A stretch of DNA of 64,000 nt, taken from positions 87,634,877 to 87,698,876 of the forward strand of contig CM048840.1 of assembly GCA_026545765.1 (NCBI GenBank). Direction: 5' to 3'. How positions within the stretch are numbered: position 1 is the stretch's first letter; every line of letters begins with the position of its first letter. Origin of the DNA: Plantago major. Lineage: Eukaryota; Streptophyta; Magnoliopsida; Lamiales; Plantaginaceae. Below are positions 10,901 to 22,131 of the stretch, in pieces. The notes under the pieces are model-generated. The model made no database searches. It had not been told where the DNA came from and saw only the letters and a program-made list of their open reading frames with translations. The position numbers and the translations under genes are program-made.

Positions 10901-13900
10901 AGCACATCAGATTCTTAACAGCTGCACCCTCCTTATTTTAGTTTAAGTTGCTGAAGTTGGTCAATACCAACTTCCGCTATTCAGCTTAATATTAGATAAT
11001 TTCAGGTAATGGCTTTACAAACACTCAAAATTTGAACTTCTCCACTTAATCTATAGGTTGGAACAAATAAGCTGTTGCAAACACCAAGTTGAAAGCAGTA
11101 GCAGCAATTACGTGCAAGTTGCAATCTCAGTTTACATTTAAAGCCCCAAAAACTCTATTCCATCAAATTAAATTTCTACACATTTGACTGTGACCCCAAA
11201 ATATGAATAGTTGAATACAACTACAAAAGAATTATATACAAAAATAAAGACAAGCCATAGCATTAATGTCATGGGTCTAAGAGAAAAGGAGTGAAGGACC
11301 CAAGAAAGTCAACTGTTAGATTTTCATTTTTCTCATGATCTCATCCATTCTAACATTGAATTAGTGAAACTATATGTACACTGTTTAAAGGAAACTAGTT
11401 TAAACCACACATTGAAATATAATACTAAAACATCAGCAGGACAACAGAAATGAAAACCATCTCGTACCAAAAAAGTTGTTCCCTCCAGCAGCTGAATTAA
11501 ATCCAACTAAACCATTCCTCAGTGAAAATGAGTCGCATCTAGTTTTTTGAACTTTGCTGCTTCTTTTATCCCCACGTTTGCAATTTGAATTGTTCCTTTG
11601 CTTCAATATTTGAGGTTTATCTGTATCAAAGTATGTCCAAAAGTACAATAAGTACAAACTTCCAGACTATAAACCACCTAGAACACTTAAAACAGAAGTG
11701 AAGTGGCTAAACATGATGGATGGATATGGACATGCATTGATAAACTATTGTAGTGCAGGAACATGTTAAGCAATTAGTTCAAAAGGATTTAACTCAAACC
11801 GGGGAAAAAATAATGGGAAAAAGGAAGAATGGGAGTTCAATGGTACATGTTCTAGTCTACATAATCTTACTACACAGTGAGTCAAAATATACAGTACTAA
11901 TTGTAGAATTAGGAAAAACCCCAAGGCCTGAGCTAGAATTTGTTATGATGTTGGTATATTCCAAGTAAGCAGGATCAAGAGCCCAATCAGAAAACAGAAT
12001 TGGTCAGGTAAGTAAATCCAAAAATTTAGATGCACAATTTCATTTGTCAAGAAAGTAAAATAAATCATTATCAATAGTGTCAGAGTGTAAACTGAAAGAG
12101 TAAAATGGAATTCTGCACTATCTTGGAATATATTGGCATCGTATAAGATACACATAAACACCATGAATCATGAATCAGGTGCACCCTTAAATTATACGGG
12201 ATAAGATACTTTTCAGTAGTCTGACAAGTGTATAATATATACACAACTAAAAATTTATATACAAAGGTGCATCTATTCATGAAAACAACATATGCCTAAA
12301 CAATATAGTACAACTGTACAAGTCTCTCGTCTTGTTGATCTGATTCACTCCCCCAGACAGTTTTTATATGAGTATCATTTGCAAACATTTGTGCCATTTA
12401 ATCACTGTTTCCCCATACACCCAAAAAAAAAAAAAAAAAAAAAAAAAAGATCGAGAGAAATAGAAAGATCCTATTGTTTTCGAAGTAAGTCTCAGAAAAA
12501 AAAAAAAAAACTGCTTTTGCTAAATATTACTAAGAAACAACACTTCACATTAATGTAAATTGAGGGAATGTGCCAAAAACTTGGGATGGTCGTTGTGTGG
12601 TACCTCCTAGTGTTGGAAAAAAACAAACAGCTTTTCCAAAAATTTTAATACTACTTGTTAAGGCATTTAAGGGTTGTTCAGAATTCATTTAAACATGTTT
12701 GCTTGGGCTTTTCGTTGTTAAAAAAAAAAAAAGAGTGAGGGGAAAGTTGGTTGGTGGGTTTGAAATCTTGTCATTACTGTATGTGTGAACTAAGCCACAT
12801 AAAGCATTCAAATTGTGTATATACTTCGTCGCTAACAGCTTTTTTTTCATGCTTTGAGAGCAAAAAAATGCTATAAGATACAGAATTGGTAATTTTAGAG
12901 TTGAAGCCTCTTAAAATCATGGTACATCTACATCGTATCTCATCTTTAATTTAGACTTTTTTTTTTAAAATTTAACTACATTTAGCTTTTGTTCAAAAAA
13001 CATGTGAATCTGATGATTGGAAATGGTAACTTTAGTTCAGTTTTTTAGTAGTACAACAGTCCATATTAATTTTGTTTGAGAAATAGCTTCAAATTTCAAT
13101 AAGTGTGTATTAAGACTTTTTATTCATGATAACAGTTTTTGTAATGAAACCTATTGAAACACACGAAATCATTTAGATAGAAAAATATATTAAAATTTTC
13201 TAATGAATGCTTTAAGTTGCTCAGGCTTTCTTTTATGAATCATTTTTACACTTTCACGCTCCCAAGCCTAGTTCAGGCTTTGTATCCCCTTTACACTTTA
13301 TGTGACCTTAGTTTGTGAATATAAAATAGAAGAGAGAAAAGTAGGTAATGTTCTAAATCATAATGTTTGTGGCCAATCAACAACCTCAGGCAATTGCAGT
13401 CCAAACAGACTCTAAACATGTAAGTATGAGCCAATGCAAGGGCAGGGTCTTATCCATTAGTTTTGTATGAGCATTTTTTAAGACTGTAGAGGGAAGAATT
13501 AAAATTTTGTAAACACCAAAGAAGTTGAAACATGAATCGTTAGGGGACGACGAAATCCTAACAGCAAGGTCTCCATCTCTCCGCCACTGAACTGATTCTA
13601 TCTTATTAAAAGCTAGAGAATCATTACTACATAAAAGCAGAAGACAATAAATTATTCACAAACAAGATCAAATTGCCTTGACATTACTCAAGTTCATATC
13701 TGTAGACATCAAATTGCAGCTAGATACAAGTTACTTAACATGTTGATGAATAAAAGAACACATAATTCAACTAAGCTGGGTCGAACATTATATTGGTAAT
13801 CATTAAAGACGCACATGGACCTTCACCAGGATCTAGTTACAGGTTTCTCGACGTAATTTGTAATATATTTGGATAGTAGTGAATGTGACGGTACAAATCA

Positions 13901-14731
13901 ATTATATATCACCTTGACCACTAATACTTAACGACTCTGTTCCCATTGGGATCCATGCTTCACAGACTGATTGACTGTGAATGCTACCTTATGTCTACCT
14001 CTAAATTGTAGATCTGACAGGTACAGCTGCAAACAGACTTCTATTACTTCACCATTAGCGAAATTCTATATTTGACCTTTCAGTGTATGCATAAATGATA
14101 CTAAAAATTGTGGAAATGTAGATCAAGCCTCTCCCCCTACTTCCTATCTTTCAAGTGTGCAATGACATTTTTCTTTCATTTGGAAAAATACTAAAAAGTA
14201 ATAATGATAAAAAAACAAAAACAAAAAAAAGGTTGTAGAAGTATGACTACTAGCCTTCAAAGCCCCTACAGATACCAAACTTCGGGTTGTAGAAGTATGA
14301 TTACTAGCCTTCAAAACACCAATTTATGTAGTTAACAGAATTCTCAGTTTATCTTGTCTCAAGTATCGAATCAAGTAACATCTCCAGGTGAATTAATCCA
14401 TACACTAGTCCTCATGCTTATTCCACGTGAATAAACTTCTAACAAAATAAATATTACTACCAATTAAAAGTCATCATCATCATAACAGCTAGAAATCCCA
14501 AACAATCACTATTTAAAAAAATCAATAACGCAACAAAAATGATTTTGGTAAAGAAAAGCAAAAGGACAGAAGAATCTCTAATCAAAGAGGTAGAAAAATA
14601 ACAAAAGGAAATTGAAATTAATGACGTCGAAATTCACCTTTGAGCACACCTGAGCTGCTCGCACACTGAATCTCACGCCGAACTTGTTTGACCACAACAC
14701 CACCTGCTCCGAAACCCTCCGCTGATCCCAT
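7904..14731 (-). CDS. Conserved-looking plant protein of unknown function, five exons
   Basis: Exons on the minus strand: 14731-14638, 11620-11468, 10250-9913, 9567-9090 and 8385-7904. All four introns start GT and end AG, and the phases agree, giving 514 residues. The protein starts MGSAEGFGAGG and ends KWSRPES. Exon 1 is Gly-rich. Exon 2 is basic (KQRNNSNCKRGDKRSSK). Exon 3 has an acidic/helical stretch, DITKYVDEISVDDLLRG. Exon 4 carries PKDILQRLALPPPKDLD. Exon 5 has LPSPTFAAAQTLCDIM and a Lys/Ser/Pro-rich tail. No signal peptide, membrane segment or catalytic motif is visible. The basic, low-complexity make-up suggests a nuclear protein, but this is inference. I do not recognise the family. 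Intron 1 is long (about 3 kb). Exon joins were made by reading splice sites, so minor errors are possible. Confidence 0.8.
12423..12448. repeat. Poly-A tract in intron 1
   Basis: About 26 consecutive A on the plus strand, within the 3-kb first intron of the unknown gene. A second A-run follows near 12497-12511. There is no clear retroposed body next to either. Confidence 0.6.
14231..14315. repeat. Short direct duplication in intron 1
   Basis: GGTTGTAGAAGTATGA followed by a similar CTACTAGCCTTCAAA tail occurs at 14231 and again at 14285, 54 bp apart, with only one or two differences. It is a local tandem duplication. Confidence 0.7.
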
Positions 14732-15028
14732 AACTAGCTACAACTACCAAACTCTTCACAAACAGCCACTCTCACCATTCGTTGCAAAGACCCAAACCTT
14801 ATTCATGAAGAAATGACCTTCGTCTCCATTTTGACCAGTAACAGAACAAATTAAGCTTGATTTGTCAAATTCGAGTTGAATTGGGAGCAATTGAGAGTAG
14901 GTGACTGGAAATGGATAATTCAGGTGGAGAGAGCATGGTTGTTGTTGGTGTTGCGGCTGAGGAGAGAGAGAAAGGGGTAGAGAGAGAAAGGTTCTAGGGC
15001 ACGAAAATGAGGACGAAGAGAAAGAGAG

Positions 15029-15036
15029 TATTTATA
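15029..15036 (-). promoter_or_regulatory. Candidate TATA box of the unknown gene
   Basis: TATAAATA on the minus strand, in the context AGCTATAAATACTCTC, about 300 bp upstream of the ATG at 14731. The intervening leader is rich in CT on the minus strand (GA repeats around 14961-14995 on the plus strand), a common feature of plant 5' UTRs. Confidence 0.6.
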
Positions 15037-15189
15037 GCTTTCGGGAAAACCAGATAAATCGTGGAAAAAGGGGGATATTCAGGTGTGCTGGGATTCACCG
15101 TAATTACCTGAACCTGATTAGTAATTTGTTGCAATCTAAGAAACACGATTTAGTTTGTTTGTTTGTTTTCCTAGTAACCGCCAGAATAA

Positions 15190-15384
15190 AACTATGTTCT
15201 CTTCAACTGCAATTTTTTGAACTGAATTGAATGAAACTGAACTGAACTGAATTGTAGTATAAAATATAACTAAGGTAATCGAATCGAATGGGCCGAATTG
15301 TAGTATAAAATATAACCAAGAATCGAATCGAACTTATTGGGCCGAATCGAATTGAATGAGTTTTCAGTTGAAGAGAATAGAGCC
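15190..15384. mobile_element. PIF/Harbinger (Tourist-like) MITE, copy 1
   Basis: The left end is ACTATGTTCTCTTCAACTG. The right end inverted is GGCTCTATTCTCTTCAACTG. TAA target copies are at 15187-15189 and 15385-15387. The interior has repeated AACTGAA and GAATCGAA words. This is a 195-bp element without coding capacity. Confidence 0.7.
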
Positions 15385-15401
15385 TAAGAGACTACAGGTA
15401 A

Positions 15402-15515
15402 GCTATGTTCTTTTCATCTGAACATAACTGAACTGATCTGAACTGAAATGAACTGAATTGTAGTATAAAAAACAACTAAGCAGAGATTAATGAGTCAGAT
15501 GAAGAGAACAGAGCC
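15402..15515. mobile_element. PIF/Harbinger (Tourist-like) MITE, copy 2
   Basis: 114 bp with TAA duplications at 15399-15401 and 15516-15518. The left end is GCTATGTTCTTTTCATCTG. The right end inverted is GGCTCTGTTCTCTTCATCTG. It is a shorter relative of the MITE that ends 14 bp to its left, in the same orientation. Confidence 0.75.
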
Positions 15516-15518
15516 TAA

Positions 15519-16530
15519 GTCGGTTGGGCACGGTTCGGACTATTATGTGATTCTGCTTCAAATATTGTCTTTCCCAATTATCTTTTCAATCAGTAAATGT
15601 ACTTAAAATTTTATCATTCATCTACCTAAATGCAACGAGAACCTTGTCCCGGGACTGAAAACGTAAAACCTAAGAACGGAAGTTTTCTTGGTAAACATAA
15701 AAAGCATGAGATGAAACACGGTAGCATTGATAGGGCATAACAATCTCAATGGTGAATACAATGTGGGCCCAAGTTGTTTATGTTCGGTAACAAGAATCAT
15801 GGATTAACCAATTCATTTTTAGAGTATTTTCAACTAGCTTGTCTGACGAATGATTCAACCAAACAATTTGAAAATATCATACTAGTAAGCCATATTATTT
15901 GTTATTTATGAAGATTCATAACTATCTCAACGCGTATGAGAATTCATCACGCCATGAACCCTAATTTCGCTAATACCCATTACCGTATTCCACTACGGAT
16001 TTAGCGAATCACTAATATGCAAATTTTCCAATAAACAATAAGGATCAAATCTTTTTGTGCTTGGAATAACTTAAAACAAAAATAAAACAAGATACATAGA
16101 ACAAATATGCAATTTATGGAAACATGGGGAAAACACTATATATGTATGATAACCTGCGTAGAAATGGTATTGAATCTCTATGCTTTGTGTAGGTATAACT
16201 TTCGATTAGTCTGCCAGGCGAATTTATCGATCCTACTGATGGGTATAGATGCGACCGTGTATTATCTTATATAGAGTGCTACCCGCCTACTAGTCTAGAT
16301 AAGATTGCAACATATGGAACTAATAGGTCAACAAATCAGTTTAGATCAAATGCTTTTATCACGCAAGTGTTAATTATGAAAAATGCGTGAGAACCTTTGG
16401 TAAAACCTTCCCTTAGATTATTGGTGAATTTATTCAACGCAAAACAGTTAAATAATATGTACTCTTCGAATATGTCATTGATAAGATTCACATACACGCG
16501 GCATTATAGCCTAATTAGCAAGTTCACACA
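15519..16530. other. Intergenic stretch with nothing recognised
   Basis: AT-rich sequence without a coding region, repeat boundary or RNA gene that I can support. Confidence 0.4.
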
Positions 16531-16538
16531 CCCACCCA

Positions 16539-17389
16539 CAGGGCATAGTGCGGGGAGCACGGGGTAGCACGTGTTACCCCTCGATTTTTCAAGTGAATGT
16601 ACTAATATACCCCTCAAATGTATTTGAATTGAATGTAGAAATTATGTTTTACTCAATAAGTGTAGCCTAGTGGTTATTAGGTTGAGCATAAGTGTTTTCC
16701 TTCTTTTTTTGGCAGGGATCGACTCCTATCACCTCCATTTTTATCTTTCCTTCTTCTCCTTTCCTTTTCTTTTTTTGTCCTTTTGTTTTTTCCCTCCCTA
16801 ATTAAGTTCATGGTGTTATCTTTTCTTTTGATTTTATTTTTAATTTTCAAGGATCCTTTTCACTTTTCTCCTTACATCACCAAAACTATTTTTTGTTTAA
16901 CTTTTTACCACCAAGTTTCATGTTTTTTCCTTCTTTTCTTTTCCTTCCTTTTTGTTTTCATTTTACTTTTTGTTTTTAGAATCCTTTTCATTTCTCAGCC
17001 TTCTCTTTTATAATTTCCTCCATTTATGTAAGATGCTACTACATGATATACTAAATTCTTATTTTATTGAAAAGTAAATATAAATTCTATATCATAATTA
17101 TTAAACTTTTAATATAATAATTTTCATCATCATTTATATATTACTTATGATAAGTTTATGTTCAAATGAACACTTAAAAGTAAAAAAGGGAGAAACTTAT
17201 TACGTAAAAATATACAATTAACAAAAGAAAAAACAAAAATAAAATTAAAAGAGATGCAATGTGTAAAAAATGACACTACAACCCAAGCTTCGTAAAACAT
17301 ATACTTTTATAAATATTTTTTATTAAATTTAATATTTTTCACAAATAATATTGTGCTACTTCTCATATAAATTTCTGCGTTCGCCCCTG
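16539..17389. mobile_element. Non-autonomous hAT element
   Basis: 851 bp flanked by a perfect 8-bp duplication, CCCACCCA, at 16531-16538 and 17390-17397. The ends are CAGGGCATAGTGCGGGG on the left and CAGGGGCGAACGCAG when the right end is inverted, a weakly matching hAT-type pair. The interior has a long pyrimidine-rich stretch (16690-17020) and no transposase reading frame. Confidence 0.75.
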
Positions 17390-17697
17390 CCCACCCACCA
17401 ATTCTCACAGTGAGTTTATACTCATAACCATGCAAACGTAATCAAACACAATCACTAGCGAAGTAAAATCATAAACCAAATGATATAAAATATATATTAT
17501 TGCTATAATATCTGAAGAATTGCAGCAACATCAGAAAAGTAATAGTCAATACTATTAAACCTAATATCTACACACAAAATACTACTACATGTTTTGTCAC
17601 TAAAATTACACATTTACCACATTTTATGTATTATTAGTTATTTTAATTTTTCACCTTAAAATACGTGTCAACCTTAATGTATAAAGTTCTCCGAGAT

Positions 17698-17919
17698 CAG
17701 GGGCGAAGCCAGGAATTTTTCTCGTCCCATACTTGCCTTTAACTAATTAAATAATAATACACTCTTATTTAAAAATTCAAAGTACTAAATATAACATTAT
17801 ATGAAATTCAAAGAAGATACCGATTTTTCTTAAAGAATTATGAAAAGTTATTCTAAACTTAACATTGCCCCAACTTAGATGTTTGGATTGGTTTCACTGA
17901 TATTTTTGGGGAAAAAACA
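17698..17919. mobile_element. Possible hAT left end
   Basis: The stretch starts CAGGGGCGAAGCCAGGA, a common hAT terminal sequence that resembles the right end of the preceding element. No matching right end or 8-bp duplication was found, so it may be a truncated copy cut by the neighbouring Helitron. Confidence 0.35.
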
Positions 17920-18446
17920 ATGACCCGTAGATACTCGACGTGTATAGTGAAAAATAATGTCATTTGTAAAAATTCAGGTTCAAAGGCTTGCAATGTTTCG
18001 ATGAATAGCAAAATGCTCTATCCGTCGCTAATCCTTAGCGATTCGTCGCTATTTAGCGACGGATTCTATCCGTCGCTAATATTTGTCTTTATTTGCCAGT
18101 ATTCTTGTAGTGGTACCCGTAGCTTTTCATGCAACCTCCAGTGCATTTGAGTTTTGTACTCGTTTAGTACCCGAGACCGTTATTAACATTTATTGGTGGG
18201 TATGGTCTGAGAAAGTAGAGTATGAATCCAAACCATTTAGTCTTCTAAAAATACAAACAGAGATTAAATAATCTGCCAACTCATAACACATCATAAAAAT
18301 AAAAATGTTTTGACCAATCAGAATTCAAGAATTGGACATCAAGGAAACAAATGGACCAATAAGAGCTCTCTATTTTGCCAAATAATAGTTTGAGTTGAAC
18401 ACTCTAGAATGGCTCTAAATATTTTTTGATTAATGTATTATATAGA
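17920..18446 (-). mobile_element. Helitron, non-autonomous copy
   Basis: On the minus strand it starts TCTATATAATACATTAAT after a host A (18447) and ends in a weakened hairpin, ACACGTCGA-GTA-TCTACGGGT (17943-17923). The 5' segment, with repeated GACCAAT/CCAATCAG words and AATGGCTC near the end, is shared with copies ending at 26972, 28575 and 29168. The CTAG terminus has decayed here. Confidence 0.6.
18016..18112. mobile_element. CACTA right-end fragment inside the Helitron
   Basis: Alternating TCCGTCGCTA and TAGCGACGGA words lead to TTGTAGTG at 18105-18112. These are the same subterminal and terminal motifs as the CACTA element at 19645-20888. No CACTA left end is present, so it is a fragment, possibly captured by the Helitron. 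Confidence 0.55.
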
Positions 18447-18518
18447 TTTCACTAATATGATTCTTTACATGTTTCGGTAGAAATATTTTTGGGTGGTCCC
18501 CAAACTTTTTCACTAATA

Positions 18519-18738
18519 CTCCCTCCGTCCCAGTTTCATCTTCCTGCATTCCGTTTTGAGTTGTCCCAACTTCATCTTCTCATCCCTTAAATGGAAAATC
18601 TATCTTCTACTTTATTCACTATTTGTCATACTTTATCCACTCTCTTTCTTACTTTATCACCATCTCTCCTATTTTATTCAATTTTCTCTTAAAACTTGTG
18701 TCCGGACCCGCGGAAAGATGAAACTGGGACGGAGGGAG
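18519..18738. mobile_element. Stowaway (Tc1/mariner) MITE
   Basis: 220 bp with terminal inverted repeats CTCCCTCCGTCCCAGTTTCAT and its inverse, flanked by TA at 18517-18518 and 18739-18740. This is the classic Stowaway signature. Confidence 0.9.
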
Positions 18739-18740
18739 TA

Positions 18741-19348
18741 TTATTCTTGACATGTTTTGGTGAAAAAAAAATTCGGGTGGTTGAGAGGGCACCAAAAAAT
18801 TATTATATAAACTAACATAAACTATTACGGCCCGATCGATGTAGTGTCTTGGTCTTGTTACATGGATATGACACAGTTTCCTGCAGATACCCTAACCCGG
18901 ACATAATTATTTTAAACGGGATTGTGCACGTTGGTACGAACAAAGTAGAACCCGTCCCGATTAAAATACTGTGTTTTTTTCTTTTTAGGATTTTGTAATG
19001 TGTTTCATAATAATTTGTGCATCCAAGAAAGAAGTATGATTCTATTAAAAAATCTAACAACGGATCTCGAACTCTCGATTCGACCCATTCCTAAAATCTT
19101 GGTCGAAGTCTGGTTTTACATTTTCGAATCTAGTACGGACCATGTTCAACTAAAAGGTTCTAGATACGGTCTGGGTGCCCATTATGACCAGTAAGTTGTC
19201 AATTCGTGATAGTGAATCTAGAAAATACAACATATAAGTAATATTGGGTGAATACAGGTGAGGATGGTGGATCTCGACGTGAAAGTGAGATTCTGCCACT
19301 GGCTCTTCTTTATTGTCATAGCAAATTAGACCAATATATGGGTGGTCT
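18741..19348. other. Stretch with nothing recognised
   Basis: Between the Stowaway MITE and the TRIM element. No gene or repeat boundary that I can support. Confidence 0.4.
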
Positions 19349-19611
19349 TGTAACGCCTCATCCTATTGTTGGCTAGAGCGGTTACCCATGTACTGCTCTT
19401 CGGGTGATATTCTGACCCCATAAATTCACACATTTCATTTTTTGCACACTGGGAGAACATATGAATGCCTCATCCAAGATTTATAATATTGTTCCAACGA
19501 AAGCATGCTTTTATGGATTTCTTATGTATGAATTCTCAAAAAGAAAACTACACCATACTGGTATGCTAGCGATTTATCAATTTAATCTTTTTAAAAATTT
19601 GAGACATTACA
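19349..19611 (-). repeat. Cassandra-type LTR (3' copy)
   Basis: 263 bp, from TGTAATGTCTCAAA to CGTTACA on the minus strand. The 5S-like core is weaker here (AGCATGCTTTCG then TTGGATGAGG). Confidence 0.55.
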
Positions 19612-19644
19612 TTCACCCCCTCTTAAATTATGAACGTTCTCGTC

Positions 19645-20888
19645 CACTACAAAAAAAACTGGTTTGTAGCGACGGATAGATCCGTCGCTACAGACCAGCG
19701 ATCCGTCGCCCCAGCTCTGGCGACGGATAGAAATTCCGTCGCCCCACTGGAGCTGTGGCGATGGATAAATAATCCGTCGTCCAATTCACGACGGATTGGA
19801 CGACGGATTATCATTTTTGACTTTTTTTATTTTTTTTAAATCGATTATTGGCGACGGATAGATTCTATCCGTCGCCAATGTAACGACGGATAGATCTATC
19901 CATTGCTGAAAAGCTACTTTTTTTTTAAAAACATAAAATCCGTATTCGAATTTTTATATTCGTATACGGATTAATTCGTATCCAATTTGTATTCGTATAC
20001 GAGATATTGATTTATCGAAACTACAGTATTCAAATCGGACAATAATTCGGTTGATATTCAAATCGAAACTACAATATTCAATACGATTATACAATAAATT
20101 GAAAATTTTATACAATGACAATAATACAAATTCATTATACAATAATACAATACAAACTAAAATACCGAAAATGTACAAAAAGATAAAAGATAAATACCTA
20201 AAATGTACAAACCAAAATACCTAAAATACCGAAAATGTATAAAAAGATAAATCGAAAATCCGGAGGTGGACGGTGGAGATCTGGTGGCGGTGGTGGCGAT
20301 GAGATCCGGAGGCAGTGATGGCGTGGAGAGATGGGTGGTGGTGGTGAGAGGCGGATGGTGGTGGTGAGAGGCGGGTGGTCAAGTGGAGGAGGAAGAGCGG
20401 TGGTGGTGGGTGGTGCGGTGATGGTGGGAGGTGGTGGCAGTGTGGTGGGAGGAGAAAGGTGGTGGTGGCAGTGGTGGTGGGTGTGGTGCGGTGGTGGTGG
20501 GAGGAAGAGGAGGTGGTGGAGGAGGAAAGGAGGTGGTGGAGGAAGAGAGGTGGTGGTGGTGGAGGAAGGGAGGTGGTGGTGGAGATATATTAATGTTTTT
20601 TAGGCTTTTAGCGACGGATAGATCTAGATCTATCCGTCGCTAACTTTTCTATTTTTTTTATATTTTCCGGTAATTTGGCGATGGATAGATCTATCCGTCG
20701 CTAAAAAAAAAATCTTTTTTTTTCTTTTTATTATGGTCAACAAAATTAGCGATGGATAAAAGTTATCCGTCGCTACAGAGCGACGGATAACTTTTATCCG
20801 TCGCTACCCTTAGCGATTCGTCGCTACTGGGGTGACGGACAAAATCCGTCGTCCCTTTCCGTCGGATTGTCCCTGTTTTTTTGTAGTG
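19645..20888. mobile_element. Non-autonomous CACTA (En/Spm) transposon
   Basis: 1244 bp starting CACTACAAAAAAAACTGG and ending CCTGTTTTTTTGTAGTG. The flanking triplets are GTC and ATC, a near-match for the 3-bp target duplication. Both subterminal zones are packed with inverted GCGACGGAT/ATCCGTCGC words, the expected transposase-binding arrays. No transposase frame is present. The interior has a G/T-rich tract at about 20260-20585. It is inserted in the short interior of the TRIM element. Confidence 0.9.
20260..20585 (+). repeat. GGT/GGA-rich minisatellite inside the CACTA
   Basis: Long runs of GGTGG and GGAGG words with very high purine/G skew. Open frames here (Gly/Val/Trp-rich) are an effect of composition, not genes. 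The G-runs could form G-quadruplexes. Confidence 0.8.
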
Positions 20889-20947
20889 ATCGTGCAATGC
20901 CTAACCAAGTGTCTACCGTTAACGATTTGTTCGGTCCTAATACCATT

Positions 20948-21246
20948 TATAACACCCATGCCCTTGTGGGTCAGGCCCAACACTGTTACTCCTAATATGC
21001 TTTTCCCATGATACGTTGGCCCAAAAACCAACACGTGCATATTCTTTCCCGCGCACCCTGTTGTCACTCGTGCGCGCAAAGATAAACTTCTTATATAGTG
21101 GATCACCTACCCATACTATGATTGCTTTAGAGTAAGCACGCCTAACTTTGAGTCCTTCTGGGTGGTTCCCGAGAATAAGGGTGCACCTCTATGTATAAGT
21201 AACATTTTCAATACCTTTAAACTCTCTGAAACTTTATGATGTTACA
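20948..21246 (-). repeat. Cassandra-type LTR (5' copy) with 5S rRNA-like core
   Basis: 299 bp. On the minus strand around 21160-21070 it reads CAAAGTTAGGCGTGCTT, then after 19 nt ATGGGTAGGTGATCC, close to plant 5S rRNA positions of box A and box C. Confidence 0.6.
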
Positions 21247-22131
21247 TTTATCAAAATTGAATGGGGACTTGGTCTCCTGAGATTGGATCATCATCATAAG
21301 AATAAAAAGTTTTTTCCTTACATTAATTTTACATATCATTTTTGCCTCGATGATATGTTTTTGCATCATCATGATCATACATGCATCCATCGAACCTTGA
21401 GCTCTCAAGAACTGCTGTGAAAACATCCCCGTGACAATTCTCAACACCATCCACCTTTGTAATGATATCCCTACTTGAGTACTTGACACATTCATCGGGC
21501 ATCTTCGACATAGCAAATTAATTATTAATCTCATCAACTACAACATTAGTTGATGCAAGAGAAAAATCGATGATCAGAAATATTCTGAGTCAAGTGATGG
21601 ATCGGTTAAATGCTCCAATAATGACATATATTTGCTATCATAATGGTTGAAATAGAATTACTCATTTATCAAATAAATATAGCATCGAGAATCTTGATAT
21701 TAACACTGTCACTGACAATGAAATATCCACTTAGCAAATTCTTGCTTGAATCTCGACATATAGCAAACCAGATTGGAATAATTTTAACATGAAATTAGAA
21801 AGAAAAAAAAACATATTGAATATAAAATAAATCTAATTAATAACGTTATCGGTAATAATATTATTGTTTGTTCGTCTTTTTTATATTTACTATATACAAT
21901 ATTGCATGAGAATTACTCTAACTTAATATATACTCCCTTCGTACCACAACAAATGTCATGTATTGCATTTATATATTATGCACCCCCCCCCCCCCCCCCC
22001 CCCGACATGTCATTTTATGGCAAGAATTTATCCCTCAAACTTACTTTTATTTACACTAGTAAAATTGTGCACGTGAAAATTCACGTGCCATGCCAAATAG
22101 ATGAGTGTCTCATATTAAAATTATTTATGCA
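21247..22131. other. Stretch with a MITE end and a poly-C tract
   Basis: No gene. A Stowaway-like end (CTCCCTTCGTACCAC) lies near 21933. An uninterrupted run of 21 C is at 21983-22003. Confidence 0.6.

Larger units (their letters stand above)
19349..21246 (-). mobile_element. TRIM retrotransposon of Cassandra type, with a nested CACTA
   Basis: In minus-strand order: LTR at 21246-20948, a primer site resembling TGGTATCAGAGCC just after it (20947-20935), a very short interior, an AAGAGGGGGTGAA purine tract (19624-19612), and an LTR at 19611-19349. The LTR outer ends read TGTTACA/TGTAACG-like on both strands. The first LTR holds a 5S rRNA-like stretch with AAGTTAGGCGTGCTT and ATGGGTAGGTGATCC, matching the 5S box A and box C region in order and spacing. 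The interior without the CACTA is about 92 bp. Such elements encode no protein. The two LTRs have diverged a lot, so it is old. No clear 5-bp target duplication was found. Confidence 0.65.

Noticed and set aside
13440-14640. Possible extra exon in the long first intron of the unknown gene
   Set aside because: Exons 1 and 2 join in phase without it, and no open stretch with proper splice sites stood out.
20331-20643. Gly/Val/Trp-rich open frames in several overlapping frames
   Set aside because: They arise from the GGT/GGA minisatellite inside the CACTA element; three frames are open at once because of composition.
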